A DNA stretch of 64,000 bases from Panopea generosa. Its lineage: Eukaryota; Mollusca; Bivalvia; Adapedonta; Hiatellidae. The stretch is taken from NCBI GenBank assembly GCA_029582155.1, contig CM055901.1, positions 52,457,206 through 52,521,205 on the forward strand, written 5' to 3'. Each line of letters begins with the position of its first letter. Position 1 is the stretch's first letter. The translations under genes and the position numbers were made by a program. This document shows, one piece after another, positions 29,200-41,681 of this stretch. The notes under the pieces were generated by a model. It was not told the origin of the DNA, did not search any database, and worked only from the letters and a program-made list of their open reading frames with translations.

Positions 29200-30655
29200 C
29201 CAATTTTCAAAGTCAGGGTCATTCTGCACATTCTGGCTTAAATGGGCTAAAATTTTAGACTGAAATAGAATTACCACTTCAATTGGAACATCAATTTTGT
29301 CATGGTTTGGTGTATTTGATATACCAAATCATTTGAATTTTATTTATGATAATGCGATGCTTTTTATCCATTTTCAAAATATTTTTAAGGCATGTATAAA
29401 GAGCATTTTATTTACTGATAAACTCCCTTTATGGTAAACTTATCACAACAGAGCACTTCATACGGGTAAGGACTTGTACAGAAGGATAGGAAACTTGCAA
29501 CCCTGACTAAATATTGATGAAATACTACATGAGGATTAATTATTTGGCAAATTATTCATTCAGAATTCACAGGCAACTGCTTTCTTGTACATAAAATTTT
29601 ATGGTAGTTGTAGGTAATCTTAGATGTTTTAATATGTTTTGATCATGCAAAATGATCATGAATTAAAGCTGTTGAGGTTTGAAGTAAAATTTCTCACACA
29701 TTTGTTGTTATTTTGGCTACGGTATACACATTTTGTAATCAAAAGTACTGCAACAATTTTAAACACAAATTGCAATTGCTTGGAATGGTATTGTTTTGAT
29801 GAGAATTTCATTCTGCAATGTAAGAATTTTAATTTGTGTTCCTAAGATGAATGGAAGTTAAGATAATTGAAAACGAGGTATTGCAAGATTTTGCGTGAAT
29901 ATGCGAGTGTTCTCAAAATCTCATTTAGTTGCATTTCCTTCTCAGTATGATTCCTTAATAGGGGTACGTCATTATCTTCAAGGTCAAGGTCACACTGAAG
30001 ATCATTCTACACACTGGGGTGTAAAGAAGGGCATATTTCATGTCCGATGTGTAATTGCTGTATACTGTCAACTAGTTGGATAGACTTTAGAAGATTACTT
30101 TGCACAAAATATCATTACAGCAAAATGTTGTGTTTATCACCTGGGTTAGTCCAGTTGAGGTAGAAAAATGGTATTGCCATTTATATGTCCATCAATGATG
30201 TCCCATTGTAAAACACTGTCTTTAATTTCAACATGCAATTTTAACATAACTTGGCTTCTGTTTTAACAATACATTTATCAGGAATTTAGAACTTTCAAAA
30301 TTGGCTAAAATTATTACAACATATTTTGTGACGTATTAAATGAGTCATGTGATTTCATTTTGATTTCAATTTGATCTGTTTCGCAGGTTTACATGTAGTA
30401 GAAAGAGTTTGAATGATAATGCGAAGGTCATCATTTTTAGTGCTGTTTATTTTTAGAATGGGGATTTCATTTCAAGTTTACCACATATGTTTAAATATCA
30501 ATTTTGTCAAGTTTTGGTGGTTTTAACATACTAAACCATTGGACTTTCATTTATTAATGATGATGAGATGCTTTTTATCCATTTAAATAATTATTTCATT
30601 TTTTAATCTATTTTATAACATTTTTTTTCTGATATACTCCCTTTAAGTATATTCT
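29200..30655 (+). repeat. Old dispersed repeat, family H, copy 2
   Basis: AAGGATAGGAAACTTGCAAC, GAATTCACAGGCAACTGCTT and GATTTTGCGTGAATATGCGA match 26515-27340 in order. Flanking modules at ~29300-29430 and ~30480-30655 are similar to each other (AGTTTTGGTGGTTTTAACAT, GATGCTTTTTATCCATTT) and end ACTCCCTTTAAG. The reverse complement of this module occurs at 56338-56560. Confidence 0.6.
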
Positions 30656-30954
30656 GAAATCTAACAACAGTAGTTTGATGATTATGATTTTAGACTGCTT
30701 CTAGTAAAATTTCATGATTTAAATTTCCTTTGTCATTGATTTTATAATAAATTTACCAGTCAAAATTGAGTTTTTAATTATTTACATTAAATGTTGATGC
30801 AATAGATGCTCAACACTGTAAATTGCCACATGCATTTATACATTTCTAGGTACATAGTACACAGGTTACTACAGCTTATACTACTGAATACCCGTCCTTT
30901 TCCACAGAGTCTGAGTGGGATTATTTTAGTTTAAACTTATTTATTTTGCTTCGA

Positions 30955-31140
30955 TTATGGATCGAATTATTACAATTCATACAAATCACACTCAAAGTCT
31001 TTCTGGGTAGAACCAGTACTAAGTATATGTGTAAAAAAGTCATGCAAAAGGAGGCCACACATTGCCATGATGGAGGACCGAACCCATGACCTTCCAACCA
31101 TGGGGCCGATGCTCTACCATTGGACCATATGCTTCACTTG
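30955..31140 (-). repeat. tRNA-derived SINE, family A
   Basis: Minus-strand head TGGTCCAATGGTAGAGCATC with GGGTTCGGTCCTCCATCATG. The body continues with TGTGTGGCCTCC and GTACTGGTTCTACCCAGAAA. Confidence 0.78.
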
Positions 31141-31520
31141 GGTCATTTTCAGAGCTTTCAGAGTTTGTGAGCTTTGAACCCCTAATAACTTAAAGAGACC
31201 TCATCTATAGCGCTGATATGTTATCGATCATAGCAGTAAATCTGCACATTTATATAAAACATCATATATTATGGATATCATGATTGTTCAATAACTGTTT
31301 TTTGTCTCTGTAGCACAAAATTCATTAATTTTGTTGACCAAATATTAAATCACGGTCTGAGTTAAAGTCTTGCATTGGCCATTATTGGTTTGTGCTAAAA
31401 CATGAAGAATAAAATGGAAAATGCCGACCTGTGTATTAACAAATTTCTCATAAATAAAATAAAGTTCAAGGGCGGAATCAGCCATTATTTTTGAATGGGA
31501 CCTTCCTCTTTGTGATTCAG
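31141..31520. other. Intergenic DNA, nothing recognised
   Basis: AT-rich. No coding or repeat signal that I can support. Confidence 0.5.
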
Positions 31521-31524
31521 TAAT

Positions 31525-31675
31525 TTTTATGCTCCCCCAAAGGTGGGAAGCAAATAGTCGCCACTTGTTCTTGTCCGGGCTATTTCTCTACAACCGCTGG
31601 TTGAAATTTTATGAAACTTGCTAAGATGCATCATAACCAAGTGCAGATGCGCATATTGTCTTTGTGTTCTGGTTT
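31525..31675 (-). repeat. Dispersed repeat, family G fragment
   Basis: TTTTTATGCTCCCCCAAAGG, ATAGTCGCCACTTGTTCTTG and AACCGCTGGTTGAAATTTTA are the reverse complement of the end of the 46985-47775 copy. The 24-bp array begins directly after it. Confidence 0.7.
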
Positions 31676-31678
31676 GAT

Positions 31679-34664
31679 ACCCATACAGTTTAAGGTTATA
31701 AAACTCATATGGTTTAAGGCCACAAAACTCACAGTTTAAGGTTATAAAACTCATACGGTTAAAGGTTACAAAACTCAAATGGTTTAAGGCCACAAAACTC
31801 ACAGTTTAAGGTTATAAAACTCATACAGTTAAAGGCTACAAAACTCATATGGTTAAAGGCCACAAAACCCATATGGTTTAAGGCTACAAAACTCATATGG
31901 TTTAAGGTTACAAAACCCATACTGTTTAAGGCTACAAATTTCATATGGTTTAAGGCTACAAAACTCATACAGTTTGAGGCCACAAAATCAATACAGTTTA
32001 AGGCTACTAAACTCATACAGATTGAGGCCACAAAACCCATACAGTTTAAGGCTACAAAACTCATACAGTATGGTTTTAGTCTACACAACTCGTACAATTT
32101 AAGGCTACAAAACTCATATGGATTTAGGCAACAAAACCCATTTGGTTTAAGGCTTATGGCTACAAAACTGATATGGTTTAAGGCTACAAAACTGATACAG
32201 TTTAAGGCAACAAAACCCATATGGTTTAAAACTTATGGCTACAAAACTGATATGGTTTAAGGCTACAAAACTCACACAGTTTAAGGCATCAAAACCAATA
32301 CAGTTTAAGGCTACAAAACTTAAATGGTTTAATGCCACAAAACCAATACAGTTTAAGGTTATAAAACTCATACAGTTTAAGGCTACAAAACTCATGGTTT
32401 AAGACCACAAAACCATACAGTTTAAGGTTATAAAGCTCATACAGTTTAAGGCCACAAAACCATACAGTTAAAGGTTATAAAGGTCATACAGTTTAAGGCT
32501 AGAAAACTCATACGGTTTAAGGCCACAAATCTTATACGGTTTAAGGTCACAAATCTTATACGGTTTAAGGTCACAAAACCCATATGGTTTAAGGCTATAA
32601 AACTGATACGGTTTATGGCTACAAAACTCATACAGTTAGAGGCCACAAAACCAATACAGTTTAAGGCTACAAAACTCATATGGATTGAGGCCACAAAACC
32701 CATACAGTTTAAGGCTACAAAACTAAAACAGTATGGTTTTAGGCTACATAACTCATACAATTTAAGGCTACAAAACTCCTGCAGTTTAAGGCCACAAAAC
32801 CCATACATTTTTGGGCTACAAAACTGATACAGTTTAAGGCAACAAAACCCATACTGTTTAAGGCTAATGCCTACAAAACTGATATGGTTTAAGGTTACAA
32901 AACTTATACAGTTTAAAGCAACAAAACCAATATGGTGTAAGGCTTATGGCTACAAAACTGATATGGTTTAAGGCTATAAAACTGATACAGTTTAAGGCAT
33001 CAAAACCCATATGGTTTAAGGCTTATGGCTACAAAACTGATACGTTTTAAGGCTACGAAACTCATACGGTTTAAGGCCAAAAAAACCCATACAGTTTAAG
33101 GTTATAAAACTCATACGGTTTAAGGCTACAAAACTCATACAGTTTAAAGCAACAAAACCTATATGGTTTAAGGCTACAAAACTCATGGTTTAAGGCTACA
33201 AAACCCTTACTGTTTAAGGCTACAAAACTCATATGGTTTAAGGCCACAAAACCCATACAGATTAAGGCTACAAAACTCATACAGTAAGGTTTTAGGCTAA
33301 ACAACTCATATGGTTTAAGGCTACAAAACCCATACAGTTTAGGGCAACAAAACTCATATTGTTTAAGGCTACAAAACTCATATGGATTATGGCCACAAAA
33401 CCCATATGGTTTAAGGCTACATAACTCGTACAGTATGGTTTTAGGCCAAACAACTCATATGGTTTAAGGCCACAAAACCAATACAGTTTAAGGTTACCAA
33501 ACCCATACAGTTAAAGGTTAAAAAACCCATACAGTTTAAGGCCACACAATTCATGGTTTAAGGCCACAAAACCAATATGGTTTAAGGCTTCATAACACAT
33601 ACAGTTAAAGACTACGTAACTCACATGGTATAAGGCTACAAAACCCATACAGTTTAAGGCCACAAAACTCATGGTTTAAGGCCACAAAACCCATATGGTT
33701 TAAGGCCACAAAACCCATACAGTTTAAGGCCACAAAACTCGTGGTTTAGTCCACAAAACCAATATGGTTTAAGGCTACATAACACATACAGTTAAAGACT
33801 ACGTAACTCATATGGTATAAGGCCACAAAACCCATACAGTTTAAGACTACATAACTGATATATTTTAAGGCCACACAACCCATACAGTTTAAGGTTACAA
33901 AACCCATACGGTTTAAGACCACAAAAACCATATGGTTTATGGCTACAAAACCCATACGGTTTAAGGCTACAAAACCCATACGGTTTAAGGCTACATAACT
34001 CAAACAGTTTAAGGCTACAAAACCCATACGGTTTAAGGCTTCAAAACCCATACAATTTAAGGCTACAAAACCCAAACAGTTTTAGGCTACATAACTCATA
34101 TGGTTTAAGGCTACATAACTTATATGGTTTAAGGCCACAAAACCCATACAATTTAAGGCTACAAAACCCAAACAGTTTAAGGCTACATAACTCATATGGT
34201 TTAAGGCCACAAAACCCATACAATTTAAGGCTACAAAACCTATACTGTTTAAGGCTACAAAACTCACAGTTTAAGGCCACAAACCCCATACAGTTCAAAG
34301 GTTACAAAACCCATACGGTTTAAGGCTACAAAATTCGTACGATTTAAGGCCAAAAAAAACCATATGGTTTAAGGCTACATAACTCATACAGTTTAAGGCT
34401 ACATAACTCATACAGTTTAAGATAATGAAACCCATACAGTTTAAGGCAACAAAACCCATACAGTTTATGGCTACAAAACCCATATGGTTCAAGGCTACAT
34501 AACTCATACAGTTTAAGGCTACAAATCCCATACGGTTTAAGGCAACAAAACCCATACAGTTAAGGGCTACAAAACTCATACAATTTAAGGCTACATAATT
34601 TATATGGTATAAGGCTACAAAACCCATTTAGTTTAAGGCTAAAAAGCCCATACGGTTTAAGGTA
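31679..34664. repeat. 24-bp minisatellite, ~3 kb
   Basis: About 120 copies of CATACAGTTTAAGGCTACAA followed by AACT, with frequent A/G and T/C variants. The unit length is a multiple of three, so the minus strand stays open for long stretches encoding an eight-residue repeat (SFVALNCM-like). No start context, splice sites or flanking domain suggests a real protein. Confidence 0.95.
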
Positions 34665-35100
34665 AGAATATGATCACTGTCAGTCTCTGGTAAGGAGTGG
34701 CAATCCTCAAAATAGTTTCCATGTCAATTTTATCATCGTTAATCACATGAGTACCACTGACTGTAGATCATGCATGACATAAGGGTGACAAATTGAGTGT
34801 TAGATATGATTTGCTGAAACTATAACATTCGACAGGTGTCAAGGTTCTAGGTTCATTCTAAATATTCATTTGCATTTATATGTAAGGTGTTTGATTTTGT
34901 ACAAGAAGAGTGAGCCTGGAATTTTCCATTCTGTTGGTGTCATATATCTATTATGTTTGTGTTTGCCATAAAACCCGATTCATTTATTCATTCAATATAA
35001 TAAATTGAACCAACTCAATTTATTCTGAAGTTATTTCAGTTAAATAGATTTTACCATTCATTGGATTTAATGTTTTCTTGCAATTTTTGTATTATTTCAG
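34665..35100. other. Upstream region/5' intron of the DUF229 gene
   Basis: AT-rich. It ends in a pyrimidine-rich acceptor TTTTTGTATTATTTCAG at 35100, so an upstream non-coding exon is likely but not identified. Confidence 0.5.
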
Positions 35101-35111
35101 AGATACCCAGA

Positions 35112-37088
35112 ATGCCTTGGATTTTGAGGAAGGTACGACGTAAGATGTTCCTAGTGGGATTCCTACTGGTAATGGCATACTTTCTGTCTGATGTCACAAT
35201 CAATATGGTGTCAAAAATCACACAGATGGTCAAGGTCAGCAACCAAAATAATTCTGCTGCTGCATTCCTGGTTGACACCCCCATGTGCAAAATTCCTAAA
35301 GTTGACCCTTATGACCCCACAATTAACCACATGGTCCTGAAAACAAAAAGTAGGGTGTGTCAATCAAATGTGTCTCTGACATTTGAGGAAGGGTTGGAGT
35401 TAAAAATAAATTGGACCGAGGTGTATCTCCTGCCGTACAATGGGAGCGTACAATACTGTACGTACACGCCACTTTACAGACCCAAGTACGTGCCGACCAA
35501 TAACAACTATCTCCGCTATTTAGAAGAAAGTGATCCATTTAATGATACTGTAACAATCCTTCATGACTTTGTCAAAGTCACTTGTTATGACTACAGTGAT
35601 AACAGTGTCTACATAAACTTCCATGCCTTTATTCAGCCAAACACAACGGCAGATTCTATTTACAAAGAGAAATTTCATAATCATGCCATGACAGACAAAG
35701 TCACAGAGCGGCTAAATGTCATGATGATCGGTATGGATTCTGTTTCCAGATTAAGTTTCCTCCGCCAAATGGTCAAGACAGAAAAATTCTTGACTGAAAC
35801 GTTGGACACTGCAGATATGTCGGGATATAATAAAGTTGCAGACAACACGTTTATAAATATCGTTCCTATGACGTTGGGTAAATTTGCTGGAGAAATGCCA
35901 TGGGATGAAAGTATGACTACACAACCATTTGATGACTTTGATTTTATCTGGAAACAATATTCGAATAAAGGTTACAGAACATTTTATGCAGAAGATGCTC
36001 CGGACATTGCAATTTTTGATTTTTTGAAAGCAGGATTCAAAACCCCACCAGCAGACTATTTCAACAGACCAATGAGTATTGCTATGGAAACAAAAGAAGA
36101 TTTATGGTCCAATAATCACCATTGTTTTCAAGGACGACTAGAGACTGAAATAGTGCTTGACTACCTCTACAATTTTGCTGATACATACAAGAATGACCCA
36201 TACTTTGCTTTCACTTTTATAACCAGACTGTCCCATGATGACGTTAACAGTGCTGGTGCAGCGGATGAGCCATATTACAATTTCTTTAATAAACTTCATG
36301 AAAATGATCTACTGCGTAATACAGTCTTGTTTTTCTTTAGTGATCATGGCATGCGGTTTGGAAAAATAAGAGAAACTTACATTGGTAAGTTGGAAGAGAG
36401 ACTACCATTTATGTATATGGTTGTTCCAAAATGGTTGAAAAAATCCTATCCATATTTGGAGAAAATATTGAAAGCAAATGAACATCGCCTCTCAACTCCA
36501 TTTGATGTTTATGAAACGTTGCAAGATATTTTGTATTTCAATGGGAAAGAAAAAGCTGCTGAAGAAAATGCAAGAGGTTCAAGTTGGTTAAGAGAGATTC
36601 CAAGTATGAGGTCATGTGATCAAGCTGGCATACTTCCTCACTGGTGTACTTGTTTGAACCATGAAAAGTTGGATGTGAAGAATGATATTGTCCTAAAGGC
36701 AAGCTTTATTTTACTGACTGAAATTTCTCATTCTCTCAATGAATACACAGACATTTGTGAGAAATTATCTCTTCATGAAATAAGAGAAGCGACGAGACTT
36801 GTGGAATCAGATGATGTGTTGAAATTTGTGAAAAGTAATAATTATGAAAGCGGTATGTCTAAAGTGTTTGGTAAGCAAACTAAACTACTTGAGGATATAC
36901 AAATTGTGATTGAGACGGTACCTGGGAATGCTCTGTTTGAGGCTACAGTGAGGCTGGATACCATACATAGTAGTTTCAAGGTAGTTGGTGATGTCAGCAG
37001 AATTAACATATATGGACACCAGTCTGACTGTATAGATATATTTAAGTTGAAGAAATATTGTCAGTGTAAAGACTTTAGACAACATTGA
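35112..37088 (+). CDS. DUF229 family (sulfatase-like) type II membrane protein
   Basis: 658 codons in one exon. I start at ATG 35112 (A at -3), just inside an exon that follows the acceptor ending at 35100; the frame is open further upstream but that part looks intronic. Residues ~12-28 (MFLVGFLLVMAYFLSDV) form a signal anchor after basic KVRRK, so the bulk should face the Golgi/ER lumen or outside. Family motifs: MMIGMDSVSRLSFLRQM near 209 (metal/nucleophile strand of the alkaline phosphatase fold), TRLSHDDVNS near 375, and FFSDHGMRFGKIRETYIG near 409 with the metal-binding Asp-His. Cys-rich ends (SDCIDIFKLKKYCQCKD) close the protein. DUF229 proteins are widespread in invertebrates; their substrate is unknown to me. 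Length and motifs look intact. Confidence 0.9.
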   Translation: MPWILRKVRRKMFLVGFLLVMAYFLSDVTINMVSKITQMVKVSNQNNSAAAFLVDTPMCKIPKVDPYDPTINHMVLKTKSRVCQSNVSLTFEEGLELKINWTEVYLLPYNGSVQYCTYTPLYRPKYVPTNNNYLRYLEESDPFNDTVTILHDFVKVTCYDYSDNSVYINFHAFIQPNTTADSIYKEKFHNHAMTDKVTERLNVMMIGMDSVSRLSFLRQMVKTEKFLTETLDTADMSGYNKVADNTFINIVPMTLGKFAGEMPWDESMTTQPFDDFDFIWKQYSNKGYRTFYAEDAPDIAIFDFLKAGFKTPPADYFNRPMSIAMETKEDLWSNNHHCFQGRLETEIVLDYLYNFADTYKNDPYFAFTFITRLSHDDVNSAGAADEPYYNFFNKLHENDLLRNTVLFFFSDHGMRFGKIRETYIGKLEERLPFMYMVVPKWLKKSYPYLEKILKANEHRLSTPFDVYETLQDILYFNGKEKAAEENARGSSWLREIPSMRSCDQAGILPHWCTCLNHEKLDVKNDIVLKASFILLTEISHSLNEYTDICEKLSLHEIREATRLVESDDVLKFVKSNNYESGMSKVFGKQTKLLEDIQIVIETVPGNALFEATVRLDTIHSSFKVVGDVSRINIYGHQSDCIDIFKLKKYCQCKDFRQH

Positions 37089-37149
37089 TTTGGTGATTGA
37101 TGGGAAACTTCCAGTGATGTGCATATTGAGAAAATTTTATACTAACATA

Positions 37150-37722
37150 CACATCTTCATTCCATTCTGCCATCTGGAATTACACAGGCTATTAACTGTT
37201 CTGTTATGCTATCATGTATATTTTTATTCCATACCACTATCTGGAATTTCATAAATAAGGTTACTCAGACTTTTAACTGTGGTACTATTATTCATATCTT
37301 CATTTAGAATATTACTTGGTTACCCAGACTATTAATTGTTGTACTACCATTCATATCTTCATTTGTAATAGTACTTGGTTACCCAGACTATTAAGTGTTG
37401 TACTACCATTTATATCTTCATTTGGAATTGCACTGGGTTAACCAGACTATTAACTGTTGTACTACCATTCATATCTTCATTTGGAATTGCACTGGGTTAA
37501 CCAGACTATTAACCATTGTACTACCATTCATATCTTCATTTGGAATTGCACTGGGTTACCCAGACTACTAACTGTTGTAGTACTATTCATATCTTCATTT
37601 GGAATTGCACTGGGTTACCCAGACTATTAACTATTGTACTACCATTCATATCTTCATTTAGAATTCCACTGGGTTACCCAAACTACTAACTGTTGCAGTA
37701 CTATTCATATCTTCATTAGCTC
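37150..37722. repeat. 59-bp minisatellite in 3' flank of DUF229 gene
   Basis: About seven good copies (from ~37259) of GGGTTACCCAGACTATTAAC then TGTTGTACTACCATTCATAT and CTTCATTTGGAATTGCACT. More decayed copies precede them. It begins within ~70-170 bp of the stop codon, so it may be transcribed in the 3' UTR. Confidence 0.88.
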
Positions 37723-37729
37723 TACTATT

Positions 37730-38115
37730 CATAGAATAGGGGAGCTATTGTACTCACCCCGGCCTTGGCGTTGGTTTTTAAGGTTAAATTTTTTTATCAG
37801 GTAAGATATCTATGCAACCACTCATTGGATATGAATGAAACTTCACATTGTGTTCAGCATCATCAATGGAACACATGGAGACAAGAATTCTGGGTTGCAT
37901 TTTGGCACAGTTATGGCCCTTTTTGGACTTAATTATTCAAGTTAAAGTTTTTTATCAGGTAAAATATCTATTCCATCACTCATTCGATATTAATGAAACA
38001 TCATATGTGTGTTCAGCATCATCAATGGAACACACAGAGACAAGAACCATATCTCTGTGTTGCATTTTGGCAGAATTATGGCCCTTATGACCAAATGTTT
38101 TAGGTGAAAGTTTTT
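37730..38115 (-). repeat. Dispersed repeat with two ~130-bp modules
   Basis: Starts GGAGCTATTGTACTCACCCC and then repeats ATGAATGAAACTTCACATTG, TGTTCAGCATCATCAATGGA and TTTTGGCACAGTTATGGCCC twice. The head resembles the complement of the ends of other mollusc repeats, such as the one at 39318-40685. Confidence 0.55.
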
Positions 38116-38124
38116 ATCGGGTAA

Positions 38125-38355
38125 GCTTTCTGTGATGATTAAGTCTCCATGATGATTAATATACAACATTGTATCTCATCATCATTCATCTCTCACTACT
38201 GATTCAAGTGGGAAAGTTACCAGTTACTTTGGGAGATGGGGTGTGCTCAAGTACTGGTTTACCTCTCAGGGTCCCAGGAAACAGTTGTTAGGTTAACTAA
38301 CCATCTGTTAGACCTCGATGGCAAAAAAAATGATGCTAAATATTCAATCAATCAA
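38125..38355 (+). repeat. SINE family D copy, opposite orientation
   Basis: CAAGTGGGAAAGTTACCAGT, GGTCCCAGGAAACAGTTGTT and CCTCGATGGCAAAAAAAATG are the complement of the 27545-27830 copy. The tRNA-like head is degraded. Confidence 0.65.
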
Positions 38356-38359
38356 TATA

Positions 38360-39317
38360 CATTATGTTGGAAATAAATGAAAAACAATAACAAAATAATT
38401 CATTTGATTTTTGTTTTATTTTATGTTCCAGTCAGATATAGATGTTCAACTTTATTTATTTACCAGATTTATGTAGAAATGCTAGTAACATGTAAATAAA
38501 AAGATAAACCCAAAATCAAAGAGTAAAAAAGAACAAAAATTAATATCATATGGTGTCACAATAAAGAATGCCAAATTTCCATAATTTCATTTTAAAAAAA
38601 TGTTTTTTAATTCTGTTTACATTGCTCCTGTTGAAAAACTAGCATGCTTTACTATTTCTAATTTTTAACAACATGCTTGTGACATACTATAACTAATAAA
38701 AATTATTATCACATAATTTACATTGTAGAGGTGTAATAAATGAATGACATTTAACTAGTGTAATATCACTCAGATTCATTGCTCTATGTTATCTCAGTTC
38801 TCATACGTAAAATGCCGAAATTACTTTTTGACTTGCCTGAATATATAAATTACATTGTTTTGTCGTGGTAGAATGAAGCTATTTTGAGATAATACATCAT
38901 ACAACTGACAGAATCTAAAATGCCAGATTTATTCTCGCTACTTATAGAAGTGATTTGTTAAATAAATGGTAAATGTACCATTTTGCTGAGTTATGTGATA
39001 AAAAGAATCTTACACTCATACTCATTTCTCATTTATTATATAATTTAACACATTGGCAAAAATGATATAATTGTCAAGTCACACAATCATAACTCATTTA
39101 ATAAGTTCAATAATAAATGAACACTCATATAAGATCCTCTATTTATCATAAGCATTAACTTGTTGAATTTATATAACAGACTTTTCCATCTTTATTTTGG
39201 ATCATTTCATTATTAGGGAGGTATTTACAAGAATTCATTGACTGAGAGCCAAGCATTGTGCACCCTGATCAGACAAAGTCCATATTTTCACAACTAGTAT
39301 TATTCCTTTAGTTTTAT
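38360..39317. other. AT-rich intergenic DNA, nothing recognised
   Basis: No open frame or repeat of note. A possible AATAAA at ~38372 is too far from the stop at 37088 to be assigned. Confidence 0.5.
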
Positions 39318-40690
39318 AAACAAGAGCTATCAGAGGAAAGAACGCTCAACTTTTAGAAGCTTGTCTAAAAAAAAAAAGCTTTCAGATGACTGAGAATGAG
39401 ATCTTTCCTACTTATAATGAGATCTTTTCTACTGAGAATGAGATCTTTCTTACTGAGAATGAGATCTTTCCTACTTAATTATCCATCTTAATTATGCCTT
39501 AAATAGTAGTAGAGCAAGTTGTGATATAAAGGATATTTGTTTGTTTCGGTGAAAAATTGAATTATATTTCATGAAGTGGTCACCAAAAGCCATACATGCT
39601 ACTCGTAAGAATATCATTTTTGGTGATCACCAGATGAAATATCCATTTGATCTTACACCAAACAATTTTTGTTTATTATATGCATTTACATAATTTTTTG
39701 TTTATTTTGACCTTAATTCGATATTATTATATAAATAAAAAATATTAAAGTATTAAAGTAATATTCAGACAAAAATTTTTTTTTTCTTTTCGTAGTTTCA
39801 CTGTTTCAAACAGTGGATTACCATAAATAATCCACTGAAAATCTCTATAATTCATCAAAAAGCATTAAATAAAATTCATTTATGTACGAGTAATAGTAGC
39901 AGAGATGAAAGCAAATTGTCTTAGTATTAGAGTATACATTTACTACCCAAGTCAAAACCAAGTTCACATGTCCCCTTTAGTCCTCTGAATGGAAGCAGTT
40001 ACATAATTATCTGAAGTATGTATGACTTATATTATTGGGACAGGATCTTACTTAAACCCTTAACTAGTTTAAAGTATAAAATTCTGCCTAGAAATTAAAA
40101 GAGTTTTATCCTACTTGTCCCTTTGAGTGCCTTCACACATGCAAAATTGTATTGATGTTAAGGTAGTAATAACTGAACTTTAACCAAATTTTTCTTAGTA
40201 TAAAAGGACTCATAATTCTGTTTTAATTGAAAATGGAGTTATCACACGTGTCCAATCGAATCCCTTTAGTGGATTGAACATACATGTGAAGTTTCATTGA
40301 TTTAAGGCTAGTAGTTACTGAGATTGGATTTTTCTGAAAAACATTTACCAAGTTTTTTTTAAAATAAAAATCTCTCTAAGATAAAAATGGAGTTATTCAC
40401 CTTGGCCCCATAAATCCCATTTATGTTAGTGAACACACACATGAAGTTTCATTGATGTGTGGATAGTTGTTTGTGAGATATATGAGCATGCCTACAAACT
40501 TTCAATTTTTTAAAAAGAGGCAATAATTCTGCCTAAAATCATCCACTTTACAGTAGTGAACACTCACATGAAGTTCCCTGTATGTATGGGTAGTAGGTAC
40601 TGAGATATGAACAAGACTAAAACTTCCAACCAAAAAAGCTATGCTGATGGTGACCAAGGACGAGTTCAATTATGAGCTCCCTTTTTTTCT
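39318..40690 (+). repeat. Degenerate dispersed repeat with ~130-150-bp modules
   Basis: Begins ACAAGAGCTATCAGAGGAAA. Diverged modules each contain ACATGTGAAGTTTCATTGAT and a GTAGTTACTGAGAT box (40280, 40440, 40565). It ends GATGGTGACCAAGGACGAGT followed by GAGCTCCC. Layout typical of bivalve interspersed repeats. Short tandem copies of GAGAATGAGATCTTTC lie at 39390-39470. Confidence 0.5.
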
Positions 40691-40737
40691 TCAAAAGTCA
40701 AACTTTTTCGAAAATTTCTAATATCTTAAATATAACT

Positions 40738-41681
40738 TTCCAGATAGTATGACTCGGGGATTAGGTGTAAAGATTGATTGAAGCGATTTCCAGATAGTAT
40801 GACTTGGGAAATAAGTGTAAAGATTGACTGAAACGATTTCTAGATAGAAAACACGGGGATTAGGTGTAAAGATTGATGAAGCGATTTTCAGATAGTATGA
40901 CTCGGGGATTAGGTGTAAAGATTGATTGAAGCATATGACTTGCGGATTAGGTGTAAAGATCGATTGAAGTGATTTTCAGATAGTATGACTCGCGGATTAG
41001 GTGTAAAGATTGTTTGAAGCCATTTCCAGATAGTATGACTCGGGGATTAGGTGTAAAGATTGATTGAAGCGATTTCCCGATAATATGACTCGGGGATTAG
41101 GTGTAAAGATTGATTGAAACGGTTTCCAGATAGTATGAGTTGAGGATTAGGTGTAAAGATTGATTGAAGCGATTTCCAGATAGTATGACAAGGGGATTAG
41201 GTGTAAAGATTGATTGAAGCGATTTCCACATAATATGACTCGGGGATTAGGTGTAAAGACTGATTGAAGCGATTTCCAGATAGTATGACTCGGTGATTAA
41301 GTGTAAAGATTAATTGAAGCGATTTCCAGATAGTATGATTTGGGAATTAGGTGTAAAGACTGATTGAAGCGATTTCCAGATAGTATGACTCGGTGATTAG
41401 GTGTAAAGATTAATTGAAGCGATTTCCAGATAGTATGACTTGGGAATTAGGTGTAAAGATTGATTGAAGCAATTTCCAGATTGTATGACTCGTAGGTTAT
41501 GTGTAAAGACTGATTGAAGCAATTTCCAGATAATATGACTCCAGGATTAGGTGTAAAGATTGATTGCAGTGATTTCCAGATAGTATGACTCGGGAATTAG
41601 GTGTAAAGATTGATTGAAGCGATTTCCAGATAGAAAGACCTGGGGATTAGGTGTAAAGATTGATTGAAGCGATTTCAACAT
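40738..41681. repeat. 50-bp minisatellite
   Basis: About 19 copies of GATTTCCAGATAGTATGACT, then CGGGGATTAGGTGTAAAGAT and TGATTGAAGC, with point variants. Confidence 0.95.

Noticed and set aside
35061-35111. N-terminal extension of the DUF229 protein beginning at 35061
   Set aside because: Starts with TTG and runs through a clear pyrimidine tract and AG acceptor (35100), so it is intronic; an ATG at 35070 lies in that tract.
40738-41681. CRISPR-like array (regular 50-bp spacing)
   Set aside because: The whole unit is repeated with no unique spacers, and the DNA is clearly eukaryotic.
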